Assembly (NCBI RefSeq): GCF_015672735.1
Contig: NZ_JADABY010000063.1
Location: 16,314 to 80,313 of the forward strand
Source of the DNA: Citrobacter sp. Res13-Sevr-PEB04-36
Lineage (GTDB): Bacteria; Pseudomonadota; Gammaproteobacteria; Enterobacterales; Enterobacteriaceae
Direction: 5' to 3'
Length of the DNA: 64,000 bases
Shown here: positions 45,023 to 55,846 of the stretch, one piece after another
Numbering within the stretch: position 1 is the stretch's first letter
Layout of the letters: each line of letters begins with the position of its first letter
The notes under the pieces: generated by a model
What the model saw: only the letters and a program-made list of their open reading frames with translations
The model's database searches: none
What the model was told of the DNA's origin: nothing
Position numbers and translations under genes: made by a program

Positions 45023-46477
45023 ATGTCTAAAAATTATGCAGCGCTGGCGCGCTCGGTTGTGACAGCTCTGGGCGGCGTCGAGAACATCACCGCAGTAACC
45101 CACTGCATGACCCGTTTACGTTTCGTTATCAAAGATGATTCGCTGGTCGACAGCACCACGTTAAAAACGCTCAATGGCGTGCTCGGCGTGGTGCGTAGCG
45201 ACAATCAGTGCCAGGTAATCATTGGTAATACCGTGTCACAGGCGTATCGCGAGGTCGTCAGCCTGCTACCGGGCGAGATGCAACCCAGCGAACCCACAGG
45301 CAAACCCAAACTGACGCTCAAGCGCATTGGTGCAGGGATCCTCGACGCGCTGATCGGCACTATGTCCCCGCTGATCCCGGCGATTATCGGTGGATCGATG
45401 CTGAAGCTGCTGGCAATGATCCTCGAAATGACCGGCGTGCTGCAAAAAGGCTCCTCGACGCTGACTATCCTGACAGTAATCGGCGACGGCGCATTCTTCT
45501 TCCTGCCGCTGATGGTCGCCGCCTCAGCCGCCATTAAATTCAAAACCAATATGTCGCTGGCTATCGCCATTGCAGGCGTGCTGGTGCATCCGAGCTTTAT
45601 TGAGCTGATGGCTAAAGCCGCACAAGGCGAGCACGTTGAGTTCGCACTGATCCCGGTCACGGCGGTGAAATACACCTACACGGTGATCCCGGCGCTGGTC
45701 ATGACCTGGTGCCTGTCGTACATCGAACGTTGGGTGGATCGCATTACACCAGCCGTAACCAAAAACTTCCTGAAGCCGATGCTGATCGTACTGATCGCCG
45801 CCCCGCTTGCCATCGTCTTAATTGGCCCGATTGGCATCTGGATCGGCAGCGCGATCTCCGCGTTGGTGTACACCATTCACGGCTATCTGGGCTGGCTGTC
45901 GGTGGCCATTATGGGCGCACTGTGGCCGCTTCTGGTGATGACCGGCATGCACCGCGTCTTTACCCCCACCATTATTCAAACCATTGCCGAAACCGGTAAA
46001 GAAGGCATGGTTATGCCGTCTGAAATTGGCGCCAACCTGTCTCTGGGTGGATCTTCTTTAGCAGTCGCCTGGAAAACCAAAAACCCGGAACTGCGTCAGA
46101 CAGCATTAGCCGCGGCGGCCTCCGCCATTATGGCAGGGATTTCCGAGCCGGCGCTGTACGGCGTGGCGGTACGTCTGAAACGTCCGCTGATTGCCAGTCT
46201 TATCAGCGGCTTTATCTGCGGTGCCGTCGCCGGGATGGCCGGGCTGGCGAGCCACTCGATGGCTGCACCAGGCCTGTTCACCAGCGTACAGTTTTTCGAC
46301 CCGGCCAATCCGATGACCATTGTCTGGGTATTTGGCGTCATGGCGCTGGCGGTAGTACTGTCGTTTGTCTTAACGCTGCTGCTCGGCTTTGAGGATATTC
46401 CCGTCGAAGATGCGGCCGCGCAGGCCAGAAAAAATCAGGCTGCGCAGCCGGGAAATATCAATGGCGCCAGCATCTGA
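45023..46477 (+). CDS. ascF: beta-glucoside PTS EIIBC component AscF
   Basis: AscF imports and phosphorylates arbutin, salicin and cellobiose. The 484-residue protein has the EIIB domain at its N-terminus with the phosphorylated cysteine in VTHCMTRLRF (about Cys28) and an EIIC domain of about ten helices from residue 105 on. No EIIA domain is fused; E. coli uses the glucose EIIA. ascB follows after 22 bases. Confidence 0.95.
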   Translation: MSKNYAALARSVVTALGGVENITAVTHCMTRLRFVIKDDSLVDSTTLKTLNGVLGVVRSDNQCQVIIGNTVSQAYREVVSLLPGEMQPSEPTGKPKLTLKRIGAGILDALIGTMSPLIPAIIGGSMLKLLAMILEMTGVLQKGSSTLTILTVIGDGAFFFLPLMVAASAAIKFKTNMSLAIAIAGVLVHPSFIELMAKAAQGEHVEFALIPVTAVKYTYTVIPALVMTWCLSYIERWVDRITPAVTKNFLKPMLIVLIAAPLAIVLIGPIGIWIGSAISALVYTIHGYLGWLSVAIMGALWPLLVMTGMHRVFTPTIIQTIAETGKEGMVMPSEIGANLSLGGSSLAVAWKTKNPELRQTALAAAASAIMAGISEPALYGVAVRLKRPLIASLISGFICGAVAGMAGLASHSMAAPGLFTSVQFFDPANPMTIVWVFGVMALAVVLSFVLTLLLGFEDIPVEDAAAQARKNQAAQPGNINGASI

Positions 46478-46487
46478 CGGGTACTAA

Positions 46488-47924
<1,437 letters not shown>

Positions 47925-47929
47925 TCGTC

Positions 47930-47957
47930 GGGCCGGATGGCGCTTGCTATCCGGCCC
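47930..47957. repeat. REP hairpin after ascB
   Basis: GGGCCGGAT pairs perfectly with ATCCGGCCC over a 10-base loop, a REP-type unit that may also act at the 3' end of ascFB mRNA. Confidence 0.75.
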
Positions 47958-48061
47958 ACATGTTCACCCGCCACGAACATCCCCCCTTCCTTTCCGTTTC
48001 ATTTTTTACATTCATTTTTCTGGATCGTCATTCCATTCTGCGGTTTGCTGTCGCGCATTAT

Positions 48062-48081
48062 TACTGGCATTTTATTCAGTA
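48062..48081 (+). promoter_or_regulatory. candidate LexA box upstream of the SymE-like gene
   Basis: TACTG-N10-CAGTA fits the SOS box frame CTG-N10-CAG, with both outer pentamers exact. The inner ten bases (GCATTTTATT) are less alternating than consensus. It lies 37 bases before the ATG at 48119. Confidence 0.5.
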
Positions 48082-48118
48082 GTTTTTACTTTTCACCGTT
48101 CGTAACAAGGAAACGTTC

Positions 48119-48358
48119 ATGTCTACTGATAATGTTCAAATACCAATGATTATCGCCAAACCCGTGCGTCGTTTAAAAGTGGGTTACGTCAGAAGACGCT
48201 ACGAAGATCGCCGTACCGGATTCACCCTGCGTATCAGTCGACACGCCTCATTAACGCTGAATGGCGACTGGCTGGAACAGGCGGGTTTTCCGACAGGCAC
48301 AGAGGTGAATGTTTCGGTGATGCAGGGGAAATTAATTATTGAGCAGGCAACTGAATAA
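48119..48358 (+). CDS. SymE-like small protein (type I toxin family)
   Basis: The 79-residue protein has a basic N-terminus (about residues 15-35, RRLKVGYVRRRYEDRR) and a C-terminal AbrB-like segment: LTLNGDWLEQAGFPTGTEVNVSVMQGKLII. That block closely follows the SymE pattern (L.L.G.WLE.AGF.TGT.V.V.VM.G). SymE is an SOS-induced toxin held in check by the antisense RNA SymR. This copy is shorter than E. coli SymE (113 residues). AAGGAAAC precedes the ATG. It is not present between ascB and hycI in E. coli K-12. No antisense RNA could be established from the sequence. Confidence 0.75.
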   Translation: MSTDNVQIPMIIAKPVRRLKVGYVRRRYEDRRTGFTLRISRHASLTLNGDWLEQAGFPTGTEVNVSVMQGKLIIEQATE

Positions 48359-48384
48359 CGGCTGGATATGTAAAGGCGGAACAG

Positions 48385-48414
48385 GCCGGATGCCGCGCGT
48401 GGCTGACATCCGGC
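48385..48414. repeat. REP-like hairpin between the SymE-like gene and hycI
   Basis: GCCGGATG pairs with CATCCGGC over a 14-base loop. It sits between the two convergent genes and may terminate both. Confidence 0.6.
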
Positions 48415-48425
48415 GCTGGGAATGC

Positions 48426-48896
48426 TTACTCTTCTGGTGCTTCTAACTCGGCAAATCCACCATGGCCTTCCCAACCGGCTAATCGCTGATACACGGTCTC
48501 GACCGCCTCTTTGATTGGCTGCGTCATCGGGTAATAAAAGCCGACAATATCCGGTTGAATGCCGAGGAAAATCACCTCGCCAACATCTTCTTTGAGCTGA
48601 TCAACCAAATAGTTCAACGGCATATTATGGGTGGTCATCATGAACATCTCGGCAATATCATCGGGATCGATAATGCGAATCTCGCCGGGATTGAGTCCCA
48701 TGTCAGTGGCATCAACAATCAGCAGACGTTCCGGGCGCAGTTCGCGGATCGCGACGATGTCATTTTCTGGCGCACTTCCGCCGTCGATGACCACCCAGTT
48801 GCCTTTAGGCTCAGCGGCGCACATTTCAGCCAGCAGCGGACCCGCACCGTCGTCACCCATCATGCTGTTACCGACACACAATAAAACGTCAATCAC
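48426..48896 (-). CDS. hycI: hydrogenase 3 maturation endopeptidase HycI
   Basis: HycI removes the C-terminal peptide of HycE after nickel insertion. The 156-residue protein matches E. coli HycI, with the nickel-sensing acidic residue in GNSMMGDDGAGP near the N-terminus and the conserved THNMPLNYLVDQLKE block. It is the last gene of the hyc operon and overlaps hycH by 8 bases. Confidence 0.95.
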   Translation of the reverse strand: MIDVLLCVGNSMMGDDGAGPLLAEMCAAEPKGNWVVIDGGSAPENDIVAIRELRPERLLIVDATDMGLNPGEIRIIDPDDIAEMFMMTTHNMPLNYLVDQLKEDVGEVIFLGIQPDIVGFYYPMTQPIKEAVETVYQRLAGWEGHGGFAELEAPEE

Positions 48897-49299
48897 GGTG
48901 TCTCCTCACCATCAGATAGATGGCGCTTTCCTGGTGAATGTCATGCAGCATGCTGAGCACCAGCTTGCTCCATTCCTGCTGTTGCGGCGTCTGCGCGGCG
49001 AGCGCGTCATCAAAGGCACGCGCCAGCATCTGCACATGGTTAAAATCGATGACGATTTCACCGTACTTCGGCACGCCTTCCATCTTACGTCGAGCTTCGC
49101 TTCCTTCGGCAAGCGTGGCAATCCACGCCAGATAGTCATCCCACGGGCAGGTTAACGCCGCTTCCAGGCAGTCGATTATGCCTAAGTGGTGACCAATCGC
49201 CAGGCTGTAATAGACAACCTGCTGCGCCTCGGCGGGCGTTGCATCGTTCTCATCAATAAACTTACGGCTCAGTTGACTGAACACCACCGTTTCACTCAT
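48889..49299 (-). CDS. hycH: formate hydrogenlyase maturation protein HycH
   Basis: HycH is needed for maturation of the hydrogenase 3 large subunit; its exact role is unclear. The 136-residue soluble protein matches E. coli HycH ([40 protein letters not shown]). It overlaps hycG by 4 bases and hycI by 8, typical of tight coupling in this operon. Confidence 0.94.
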   Translation of the reverse strand: MSETVVFSQLSRKFIDENDATPAEAQQVVYYSLAIGHHLGIIDCLEAALTCPWDDYLAWIATLAEGSEARRKMEGVPKYGEIVIDFNHVQMLARAFDDALAAQTPQQQEWSKLVLSMLHDIHQESAIYLMVRRHRD

Positions 49300-50063
49300 C
49301 GGATACGCGCCTCTTCTACAACATGATTAAGATGCGTGACGATCTCGGTCAGACGCGGATCGTTTTCCGCTTCCAGCCAGCGCGCCACCTGTTGCTCACC
49401 CTGCCCCAACTGATTCATATAGTCATCGGCAATCTGACGACCATAGCGATAACCCGCCAGACGACGCGCTTCGCGATCGACCTTCACGCGCAGCGGCTGA
49501 ACCATATCCGGGTGCAGAATTTCCGCAGGCTGTGCATCCAGTTCACCCGGCGCACGTGCGTGAATTTTCTGCTCCAGCAGGCCAAGCGCCATCGCAAAGC
49601 CGTACAATGTGGCGGCAGGCGTCGGTGGGCAACCGGGAATATACACATCTACAGGGACGATTTTGTCGGTGCCGCCCCATACGCAGTATAAGTCGTGGAA
49701 GATACCGCCGCTGTTGCCGCAGGCCCCATAGGAGATACAAATTTTCGGGTCCGGGGCAGACTGCCAGGCACGCAGCGCCGGAGAACGCATCGCACGCGTT
49801 ACCGCACCGGTGAACAGCAGAATGTCTGCATGGCGCGGCGACGGAACCACTTTGATGCCAAAACGTTCGGCGTCAAACAGCGGGGACAAGGTGGCGAAGA
49901 TTTCGATTTCGCAACCGTTGCAGCCACCGCAGTCGACGCGGTAAACGTACGCTGAACGCTTGATGCTTTTCAGCAATGACGCTTTCATGCTGGCAATGGA
50001 TTCATCCACGGTCATCGGGACCGGAATTCCGTTGGCATCACGTGGGCCTAATAAATTGCTCAT
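49296..50063 (-). CDS. hycG: hydrogenase 3 small subunit HycG
   Basis: HycG is the small electron-transfer subunit next to HycE, related to complex I NuoB. The 255-residue protein has the 4Fe-4S ligand motifs [22 protein letters not shown] and PGCPPTP. Length equals E. coli HycG. Its ATG overlaps the hycF stop codon by one base (TGATG). Confidence 0.96.
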   Translation of the reverse strand: MSNLLGPRDANGIPVPMTVDESIASMKASLLKSIKRSAYVYRVDCGGCNGCEIEIFATLSPLFDAERFGIKVVPSPRHADILLFTGAVTRAMRSPALRAWQSAPDPKICISYGACGNSGGIFHDLYCVWGGTDKIVPVDVYIPGCPPTPAATLYGFAMALGLLEQKIHARAPGELDAQPAEILHPDMVQPLRVKVDREARRLAGYRYGRQIADDYMNQLGQGEQQVARWLEAENDPRLTEIVTHLNHVVEEARIR

Positions 50064-50605
50064 CAGCTGGCCTCTTTCATATGGCGAGTCAGTTCAATAC
50101 GGTCAGACGGCACCAGGCATTTCTGGCGCTTACAGTCCGGGCAGGTCTCAAAGCCTTCACGGTGATTTTCCGCACGGGAATCACCGTTATGCTTCAGTAA
50201 CGCAATGGCGTAATCAATCTCTTTTTGCACCGCAAAAGGACGGTTACAGACGCGGCAATTACACAGCGCAAAACGAGACTGCTGCAGGAAATCTTCTTTC
50301 TTCCATACCGCCAGCTCATACTCCTGCGACAGCTTGATCGCCGCCGTCGGGCAGACTTCTTCACAGCGGCCACAGAAAATGCAGCGCCCGAGGTTGAACT
50401 GCCACGCCAGCTCATTGGTGACCAGATCAGTTTCTACCGTCAGCGCGTTAGACGGGCACGCATTGATACAGGCCGCACAGCCAATACACTGCTGCGGATT
50501 ATGTTCCGGCTTACCGCGGAAGTTTTTATCAACCGCAATCGGCTCCAGCGGGTAAGACGACGTTGGTGCCCCGGTTTTGATGACTTTTTTGATAAAAGTA
50601 AACAT
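50063..50605 (-). CDS. hycF: formate hydrogenlyase iron-sulfur subunit HycF
   Basis: HycF is the polyferredoxin of the peripheral arm, related to NuoI. The 180-residue protein has two 4Fe-4S motifs ([13 protein letters not shown] and [13 protein letters not shown]) and a C-terminal extra cysteine cluster (CNCRVC...CPDCKRQKC) that may bind another metal. It lies between hycE and hycG. Confidence 0.95.
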   Translation of the reverse strand: MFTFIKKVIKTGAPTSSYPLEPIAVDKNFRGKPEHNPQQCIGCAACINACPSNALTVETDLVTNELAWQFNLGRCIFCGRCEEVCPTAAIKLSQEYELAVWKKEDFLQQSRFALCNCRVCNRPFAVQKEIDYAIALLKHNGDSRAENHREGFETCPDCKRQKCLVPSDRIELTRHMKEAS

Positions 50606-50614
50606 GGCGATTCC

Positions 50615-52324
50615 TTATTTCAGCGGCGAGTTTTTACGCTCAATGCTGTAGCGCTCAAGTTCTTTGTACGGCACGACTTTGCTCTTCTTCTTACGTACAT
50701 CGACCACGGTCATACGGTCAGTACAGGAGTAGCAAGGATCGAGGCTACCGATAATCAGCGGGGCATCGGAGACGGTGTTACCGCGCAGCATGTAACGCAG
50801 CGTCGGCCAGTTGGCGTAGGTGGCCGCACGACAGCGCCAGCGATACAGCTTCTGGTTGTCGCCGGTCATGCTCCAGTGGATGTCATCGCCACGCGGTGCT
50901 TCGGCAAAGCCCAGTGCGAAGCGGTGCGGAATATAGGTAAAGCCTTCCACCGCCAGCGGGCCGCCCGGCAGGTTATCGAGACCAAAATCGATCATGTTGA
51001 GCGCGGTATAAACTTCGTTGATACGCACTTTCAGACGGGAAATGACGTCGCAGCCCTGCTCGCTGTGCACTTCCATCGGCAGTAAACCGTAACCGACGAA
51101 CGGGTGGTCCGCGCGGGTATCACGCGCGTGACCGCTGGCGCGCACCATTGGCCCGACGTTACTGAAGTCGCGAGCGATTTCCGGGTCCAGACGACCAATG
51201 CCGACGGTGCGCTGTTCCATGTTCGGCGTACTGAGCAGCATGTCGACCAGATCCTGTACATCACGACGCATTTGCTGCGCCAGCTGACGGGTCTGGATCA
51301 TGTCCTCTTTCAGCAGGTCACGACGGATGCCGCCGATCAGGTTCATGCCGTAGGTTTTACGCGCCCCGGTGAGGATCTCCGCCATTTTCATCGACGTTTC
51401 ACGCACGCGGAAGAACTGCATAAAGCCGGAGTCAAAGCCGGTGAAGTGGCACGCCAGGCCAAGGTTCAGCAGGTGCGAGTGCAGACGTTCCACTTCCAGT
51501 AAAATGGCGCGGATCATCTGCGCACGTTCCGGCACCACAATCCCCATCGCATTTTCCACGGAGGTGGTGTACGCGGTGCTGTGGGCAAAACCACAAATAC
51601 CGCATACGCGATCCGACAGGAACGTCACTTCGTTATAACCCATACGGGTTTCCGCCAGTTTCTCCATGCCGCGGTGGACATAGAACAGACGGTAGTCGGC
51701 GTCGATGATGTTTTCGCCATCAACAAACAGGCGGAAGTGACCCGGTTCATCGGAGGTGACGTGCAGCGGGCCAATCGGCACCACGTTATTTTTCTTGTCA
51801 CCCAGTTCGTTGATGAACTCGTAGGTTTCGGCATCGGTAGTCGGCGCCGGGCGCTGACGGTAATCCATGCTGTCTTTACGCAGCGGATAGAGTTCGTCCG
51901 GCCAGTCGTCCGGCAGTACCAGACGGCGTTCGTCCGGTAACCCTACCGGGATCAAACCGTACATGTCGCGCACTTCACGCTCGCCCCAAACGGCGGCCGG
52001 TACGCGCGGCGTCACGGACGGGAACTCCAGTTTATTGGCGTCGACTTCTACGCGAACGGTTATCCAGCACTTGGTGCCCTGCTCCATCGACATGACGTAG
52101 TAGACCGCGTAATGGCCGCACAGCTGGCGTTCGTCGTTACCAAACAGCACCGACAACCAGCCGCCCTGTTTGTAGTAGAGAAATTCAACCACTTCCGGCA
52201 GGTAGTTGACCTTCACGGTGATGGTCAGCTGATCTTTGGTCTGCCAGCCTTCATCCAACACCACGCCCGGGAAGGCCTGGTGCAGAGCGGCGAGATAGTG
52301 TTGACCTACTTTTTCTTCAGACAT
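50615..52324 (-). CDS. hycE: hydrogenase 3 large subunit HycE
   Basis: HycE carries the NiFe site that makes H2. The 569-residue precursor fuses a NuoC-like N-terminal part (about 1-170) to a NuoD/hydrogenase-large-like part. The nickel ligands are in VCGICGF (about residue 241) and DPCYSC near the end. HycI cleaves after CYSCTDR, releasing the last 32 residues (MTVVDVRKK...NSPLK). The start MSEEKVGQHYL is the E. coli start; an in-frame TTG two codons upstream is less likely. Confidence 0.96.
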   Translation of the reverse strand: MSEEKVGQHYLAALHQAFPGVVLDEGWQTKDQLTITVKVNYLPEVVEFLYYKQGGWLSVLFGNDERQLCGHYAVYYVMSMEQGTKCWITVRVEVDANKLEFPSVTPRVPAAVWGEREVRDMYGLIPVGLPDERRLVLPDDWPDELYPLRKDSMDYRQRPAPTTDAETYEFINELGDKKNNVVPIGPLHVTSDEPGHFRLFVDGENIIDADYRLFYVHRGMEKLAETRMGYNEVTFLSDRVCGICGFAHSTAYTTSVENAMGIVVPERAQMIRAILLEVERLHSHLLNLGLACHFTGFDSGFMQFFRVRETSMKMAEILTGARKTYGMNLIGGIRRDLLKEDMIQTRQLAQQMRRDVQDLVDMLLSTPNMEQRTVGIGRLDPEIARDFSNVGPMVRASGHARDTRADHPFVGYGLLPMEVHSEQGCDVISRLKVRINEVYTALNMIDFGLDNLPGGPLAVEGFTYIPHRFALGFAEAPRGDDIHWSMTGDNQKLYRWRCRAATYANWPTLRYMLRGNTVSDAPLIIGSLDPCYSCTDRMTVVDVRKKKSKVVPYKELERYSIERKNSPLK

Positions 52325-52341
52325 GTTCAAACTCTCTTAAA

Positions 52342-53265
52342 TCACGCCACCAGCAAGGAGACGAAGGCTAAAAACGCAAACCCAAAACCGGCCCAGGTCA
52401 CGCGTGAAGTGGCGCAAAAACGCAGACGCGCCATGCTGTTTTCGAACAGGGCGATAACCAACACGCCGAGGACCAGCTTAACGACGGCAATCACCAGCGC
52501 CAGCAGTAGTCCACCTGCGGTAAAGGTTTCCATCTGTCCCCACGGCAGGAACACGCCGACGAACATTTGCAAAACGACCAGTTGCTTGAGGCTGATGCCC
52601 CACTTGAGTACCGCAAAACCGCTGCCGCTGTATTCGGTCAGCGGACCTTCCTGCAGCTCCTGCTCGGCTTCCGCGAGGTCGAACGGCAGTTTGCCCATTT
52701 CAATAAAGGTGGCGAAAGCACAGGCGCACAGCGCCAGAATCAACGGGATGCTACGCGCGGCAGGCCAGTGATAAATGGTATCGACAATGTTGCTGATGTG
52801 GGTCGAACCGGCAACCTGCGCCGCCACCCACAAGCCCAGCAGCAGAATCGGCTCCACCAGTACGCCGAGCATCGCTTCACGGCTGGCGCCGATAGCGGTG
52901 AACGGGCTACCGGTATCCAGACCGGCGATAGAAAAGAAGAAGCGGGCAATGGCAAACAGGTAAATCAGCGTGATCAAATCACCCAGTTGCGGTAGCGGCG
53001 AGCCCACAGTCACCACCGGCAGTGCGGTAGCGATAGTCAGCATAACGCCCACCATCACAAACGGCGTCAAGCGGAAGACCCAGCTGGAATCCGCTGGCGC
53101 AATGCTCTGACGGCCCAGCAGTTTGATAATGTCGCGATATTCCTGCAACACGCCCGGACCGCGGCGGTTATGCAAACGCGCACGCGCCACGCGGGTAATA
53201 CCGGACAACAGCGGCGCCGCGGCAAACAGCACCAGCGCCTGAATTAACGGATATAAAACACTCAT
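52342..53265 (-). CDS. hycD: formate hydrogenlyase membrane subunit HycD
   Basis: HycD is the NuoH-like membrane anchor that connects the hydrogenase arm to the membrane. The 307-residue protein has about eight hydrophobic segments and the family stretch RARLHNRRGPGVLQEYRDIIKLL with the later GKLPFDLAEAEQELQEG. It is 2 bases from hycC and 17 from hycE. Confidence 0.96.
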   Translation of the reverse strand: MSVLYPLIQALVLFAAAPLLSGITRVARARLHNRRGPGVLQEYRDIIKLLGRQSIAPADSSWVFRLTPFVMVGVMLTIATALPVVTVGSPLPQLGDLITLIYLFAIARFFFSIAGLDTGSPFTAIGASREAMLGVLVEPILLLGLWVAAQVAGSTHISNIVDTIYHWPAARSIPLILALCACAFATFIEMGKLPFDLAEAEQELQEGPLTEYSGSGFAVLKWGISLKQLVVLQMFVGVFLPWGQMETFTAGGLLLALVIAVVKLVLGVLVIALFENSMARLRFCATSRVTWAGFGFAFLAFVSLLVA

Positions 53266-53267
53266 TC

Positions 53268-55094
53268 TCAGGCTCCTCGTGAAACCACAATCACCACCAG
53301 CACCGCCAGCTCAATCAGCGCCAGGCGACGGAACAACACCGGTGCCGCCGCGTTCTGCCAGCCCGGAACCCAGGATACCGGGTTCAGCCATTTACGCAGT
53401 TTGAGTACCGGGGCAAAGGCTTCTTTAACCGGCATGGCAAAGCCGTGCGCAGTGATCACCATTGACTGCTCGTGATCGTAACCACACACCCACGCCGTAC
53501 CGCGTGAACGTGACGGCAGGCGGTTGCCTTTGAAAATCGCCATGATGATGAACGGCAGCAGCGGACACGCAATCAGCAGCAGCGTGATCATCGGCTGAGA
53601 GACGGTGGTATTCGCCGTTTCCAGCGGTAGCGGAACAGCGGCAGAAATCAGCGGCAGCAACCACGGGGCAGCAACGCCGCCAATCACGCAGCAGATAGCC
53701 AGCGCAACCACGCTCACGCTCATCAGGATTGGCGCGCAGCAGGCGTTTTCCGCTTCCTTCGTGCGCGGTGCACCGAGGAACGTCACACCGTAGACTTTCG
53801 CCATACACATCACCGCCAGCGCGCCGGTAATTGCCAAACCGACAGCCAACAACGGTCCTAACAGACGACCGATGAACGCGCCGCTGTTACCCAGTTTGAA
53901 AAAGGATTGATAGATAACCCACTCACCGGCAAAGCCGTTCAGCGGCGGCAGCGCGGCCATCGCCATCAGGCCAACCAGCATCGCCAGAGAAATCACCGGC
54001 ATACGTTTACCGATACCGCCCAGTTTCTCGATATCACGGTGACCGGTGCGGAACCAGATGCTGCCTGCGCCCAAAAACAGGACGCTTTTGAACAGGCTAT
54101 GGTTGACCAGGTGATACAGACCGCCGGTCAGGCCAAGTGCGATCAGCACCGGTTGGTTAAGGGAAATACCGGTCACGCCAGCGCCCAGACCCAGCAGGAT
54201 AATGCCGATGTTTTCCAGCGTGTGGTACGCCAGCAGACGCTGAATGTTGTGTTCCATCAGGGCATACAGGCCGCCGATAAACGCGGTGATCATCCCCAGC
54301 ACCAGCAGCGTAACGCCCCACCACAGCGGCGCATTACCGCCCAGCAGCGACAGGGACAGAATACCCAGCAGACCGACTTTCATTACTACTGTAGAAAACA
54401 GCGCCGCCGCCGGTGCACTGGCGTTAGCGTGTGCCTGTGGCACCCAACCGTGCAGTGGGATAATCCCGGCCAGCAGACCAAAGCCCGCCACGCCCAGCAG
54501 CCAGATGTCAGCGCCGAGCGGCAGCTGCTGAGTGCGCAGGTCAAGCAGGCGCAGTTCCAGCGTACCGTAGCGCTGCCACACCAGATAGCAAGCGATCGCC
54601 AGCAGCAACGTACCGACACGACCCAGCGCAAACCACAGCTTGCCTTCTTTGCTGCACCCGGTCAGGAACACCGCACACAGCGCCATGATTTCTGCCATCA
54701 CTACCAGCGTGCCGAGGTTGCTGGCAATTACCGCACACACCGCCGCCGCCATCAGCAGATTCACCAACAGACCGTTGGCCTTTACCTGCGGGTGACGGTG
54801 CCAGTCGATGTTGTACAGACTGACGAACAGGCCGCACAAACCCAGCGTGATAAGCCAGATTGCATTCAGCGGCGTCATTTGCAGGCTGTGACCGATGAAC
54901 GGCATCACCCCACTGACTGCCAGCCCATTAATGAGCACGCTAAAACCAGCCGCCGCCGTAAACAGGCTGCCCACAGCACCACCAACACCGGCAATCCAGC
55001 CGCTTAATGGCTTATGAAACGAAAACAAAAATGCCAGAACCGCCGCCGCCGTAAACCAGGCCACGCCGCTGTTAATCAGTGAAATTGCGCTCAT
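53268..55094 (-). CDS. hycC: formate hydrogenlyase membrane subunit HycC
   Basis: HycC is the antiporter-like membrane subunit related to NuoL/NuoM. The 608-residue protein has about 15 hydrophobic helices. Key charged positions are in GWVPQAHANASAPAAALFSTVVMKVG and MEHNIQRLLAYHTLENIG, typical of Mrp/Nuo channels. Length equals E. coli HycC. It overlaps hycB by 4 bases. Confidence 0.96.
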   Translation of the reverse strand: MSAISLINSGVAWFTAAAVLAFLFSFHKPLSGWIAGVGGAVGSLFTAAAGFSVLINGLAVSGVMPFIGHSLQMTPLNAIWLITLGLCGLFVSLYNIDWHRHPQVKANGLLVNLLMAAAVCAVIASNLGTLVVMAEIMALCAVFLTGCSKEGKLWFALGRVGTLLLAIACYLVWQRYGTLELRLLDLRTQQLPLGADIWLLGVAGFGLLAGIIPLHGWVPQAHANASAPAAALFSTVVMKVGLLGILSLSLLGGNAPLWWGVTLLVLGMITAFIGGLYALMEHNIQRLLAYHTLENIGIILLGLGAGVTGISLNQPVLIALGLTGGLYHLVNHSLFKSVLFLGAGSIWFRTGHRDIEKLGGIGKRMPVISLAMLVGLMAMAALPPLNGFAGEWVIYQSFFKLGNSGAFIGRLLGPLLAVGLAITGALAVMCMAKVYGVTFLGAPRTKEAENACCAPILMSVSVVALAICCVIGGVAAPWLLPLISAAVPLPLETANTTVSQPMITLLLIACPLLPFIIMAIFKGNRLPSRSRGTAWVCGYDHEQSMVITAHGFAMPVKEAFAPVLKLRKWLNPVSWVPGWQNAAAPVLFRRLALIELAVLVVIVVSRGA

Positions 55095-55702
55095 TTTGCA
55101 TCCCCACTCTGAGCCTGCTGAAACAAGGTGAGATCGCCGAAGTCGGTATTGAACGTCAACTCACGCTTACGTTTGCTGGCGCGGGCGATATCCATATTGC
55201 TCACCAGATGCAGGGCTTGCGTTGGGCACATGCGCACGCAGGCCGGACCTTGTTCATCAAAGCTACACAGGTCGCATTTCACCGCAATGGCGCGAATACC
55301 CGGCACCCAGTCCAGCAGCGTGCTGACGCGAGCTGGCGCTGGCGGAGCAGGAGGCGCTTTTGACGTGTTGGCGTTCGCCGGGATATGCAGCGGACGGCTG
55401 CCGGAAAACTCAATGGCCCCAAATGGACAGGCGATCCCGCACAGTTTGCAGCTCACGCACAGGCTTTCATTCAGCTGTACGGCGCCGTCGACACGGTTAA
55501 TCGCATTAACCGGGCAAACAGTGGCACAAGGCGCATCTTCACACTGGTGGCAAAGCTGCGGCGCAGATTCTTTTTCATTTAGCATCACTTTCAGGCGCTG
55601 CATTGACTGCAGGCCATGCTGGCGATGTGTCTCTGAGCAGGCGGCTTCACACGTGTGGCAGCCGATACAAAGAGTGGAGTCAGCAATTACAAAACGATTC
55701 AC
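55091..55702 (-). CDS. hycB: formate hydrogenlyase iron-sulfur subunit HycB
   Basis: HycB passes electrons from formate dehydrogenase H (FdhF) into the hydrogenase arm. The 203-residue protein has cysteine clusters CIGCHTCEAAC, CHQCEDAPCATVC, CVSCKLCGIAC and CDLC...CVRMC for four 4Fe-4S centres. A proline/alanine-rich linker (APPAPPAPA) lies near residue 120. It is separated from hycA by a region with FhlA-type sites. Confidence 0.96.
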   Translation of the reverse strand: MNRFVIADSTLCIGCHTCEAACSETHRQHGLQSMQRLKVMLNEKESAPQLCHQCEDAPCATVCPVNAINRVDGAVQLNESLCVSCKLCGIACPFGAIEFSGSRPLHIPANANTSKAPPAPPAPARVSTLLDWVPGIRAIAVKCDLCSFDEQGPACVRMCPTQALHLVSNMDIARASKRKRELTFNTDFGDLTLFQQAQSGDAK

Positions 55703-55722
55703 CAGGCATTCCTCAGGTGATA

Positions 55723-55776
55723 GTCATTTTTGACGAAAACATGTCTATCAAATGTCATTTTCGACACTTTTCGACA
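55723..55776. promoter_or_regulatory. FhlA-type binding region between hycA and hycB
   Basis: GTCATTTTTGAC (55723-55734), TGTCATTTTCGACA (55753-55766) and TTTTCGACA (55768-55776) are clustered imperfect palindromes with the TGTCA/TGACA arms typical of FhlA sites. E. coli FhlA also binds in the hycA-hycB interval. Confidence 0.65.
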
Positions 55777-55846
55777 TACCCATTCCCTAAACTGTCGTGA
55801 CGCAGCATACGCACCGCATCATGACTTACGTGGGCACACCCGAGGT

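Noticed and set aside
48082..48200. SymR-like antisense RNA promoter opposite the SymE-like gene
   Set aside because: Some -35/-10-like strings occur on the minus strand, but spacing is poor and no terminator hairpin follows; not enough to call.
53907..55007. 366-codon open frame antisense to hycC
   Set aside because: Gln/His/Arg-rich shadow of a hydrophobic membrane protein gene on the other strand.
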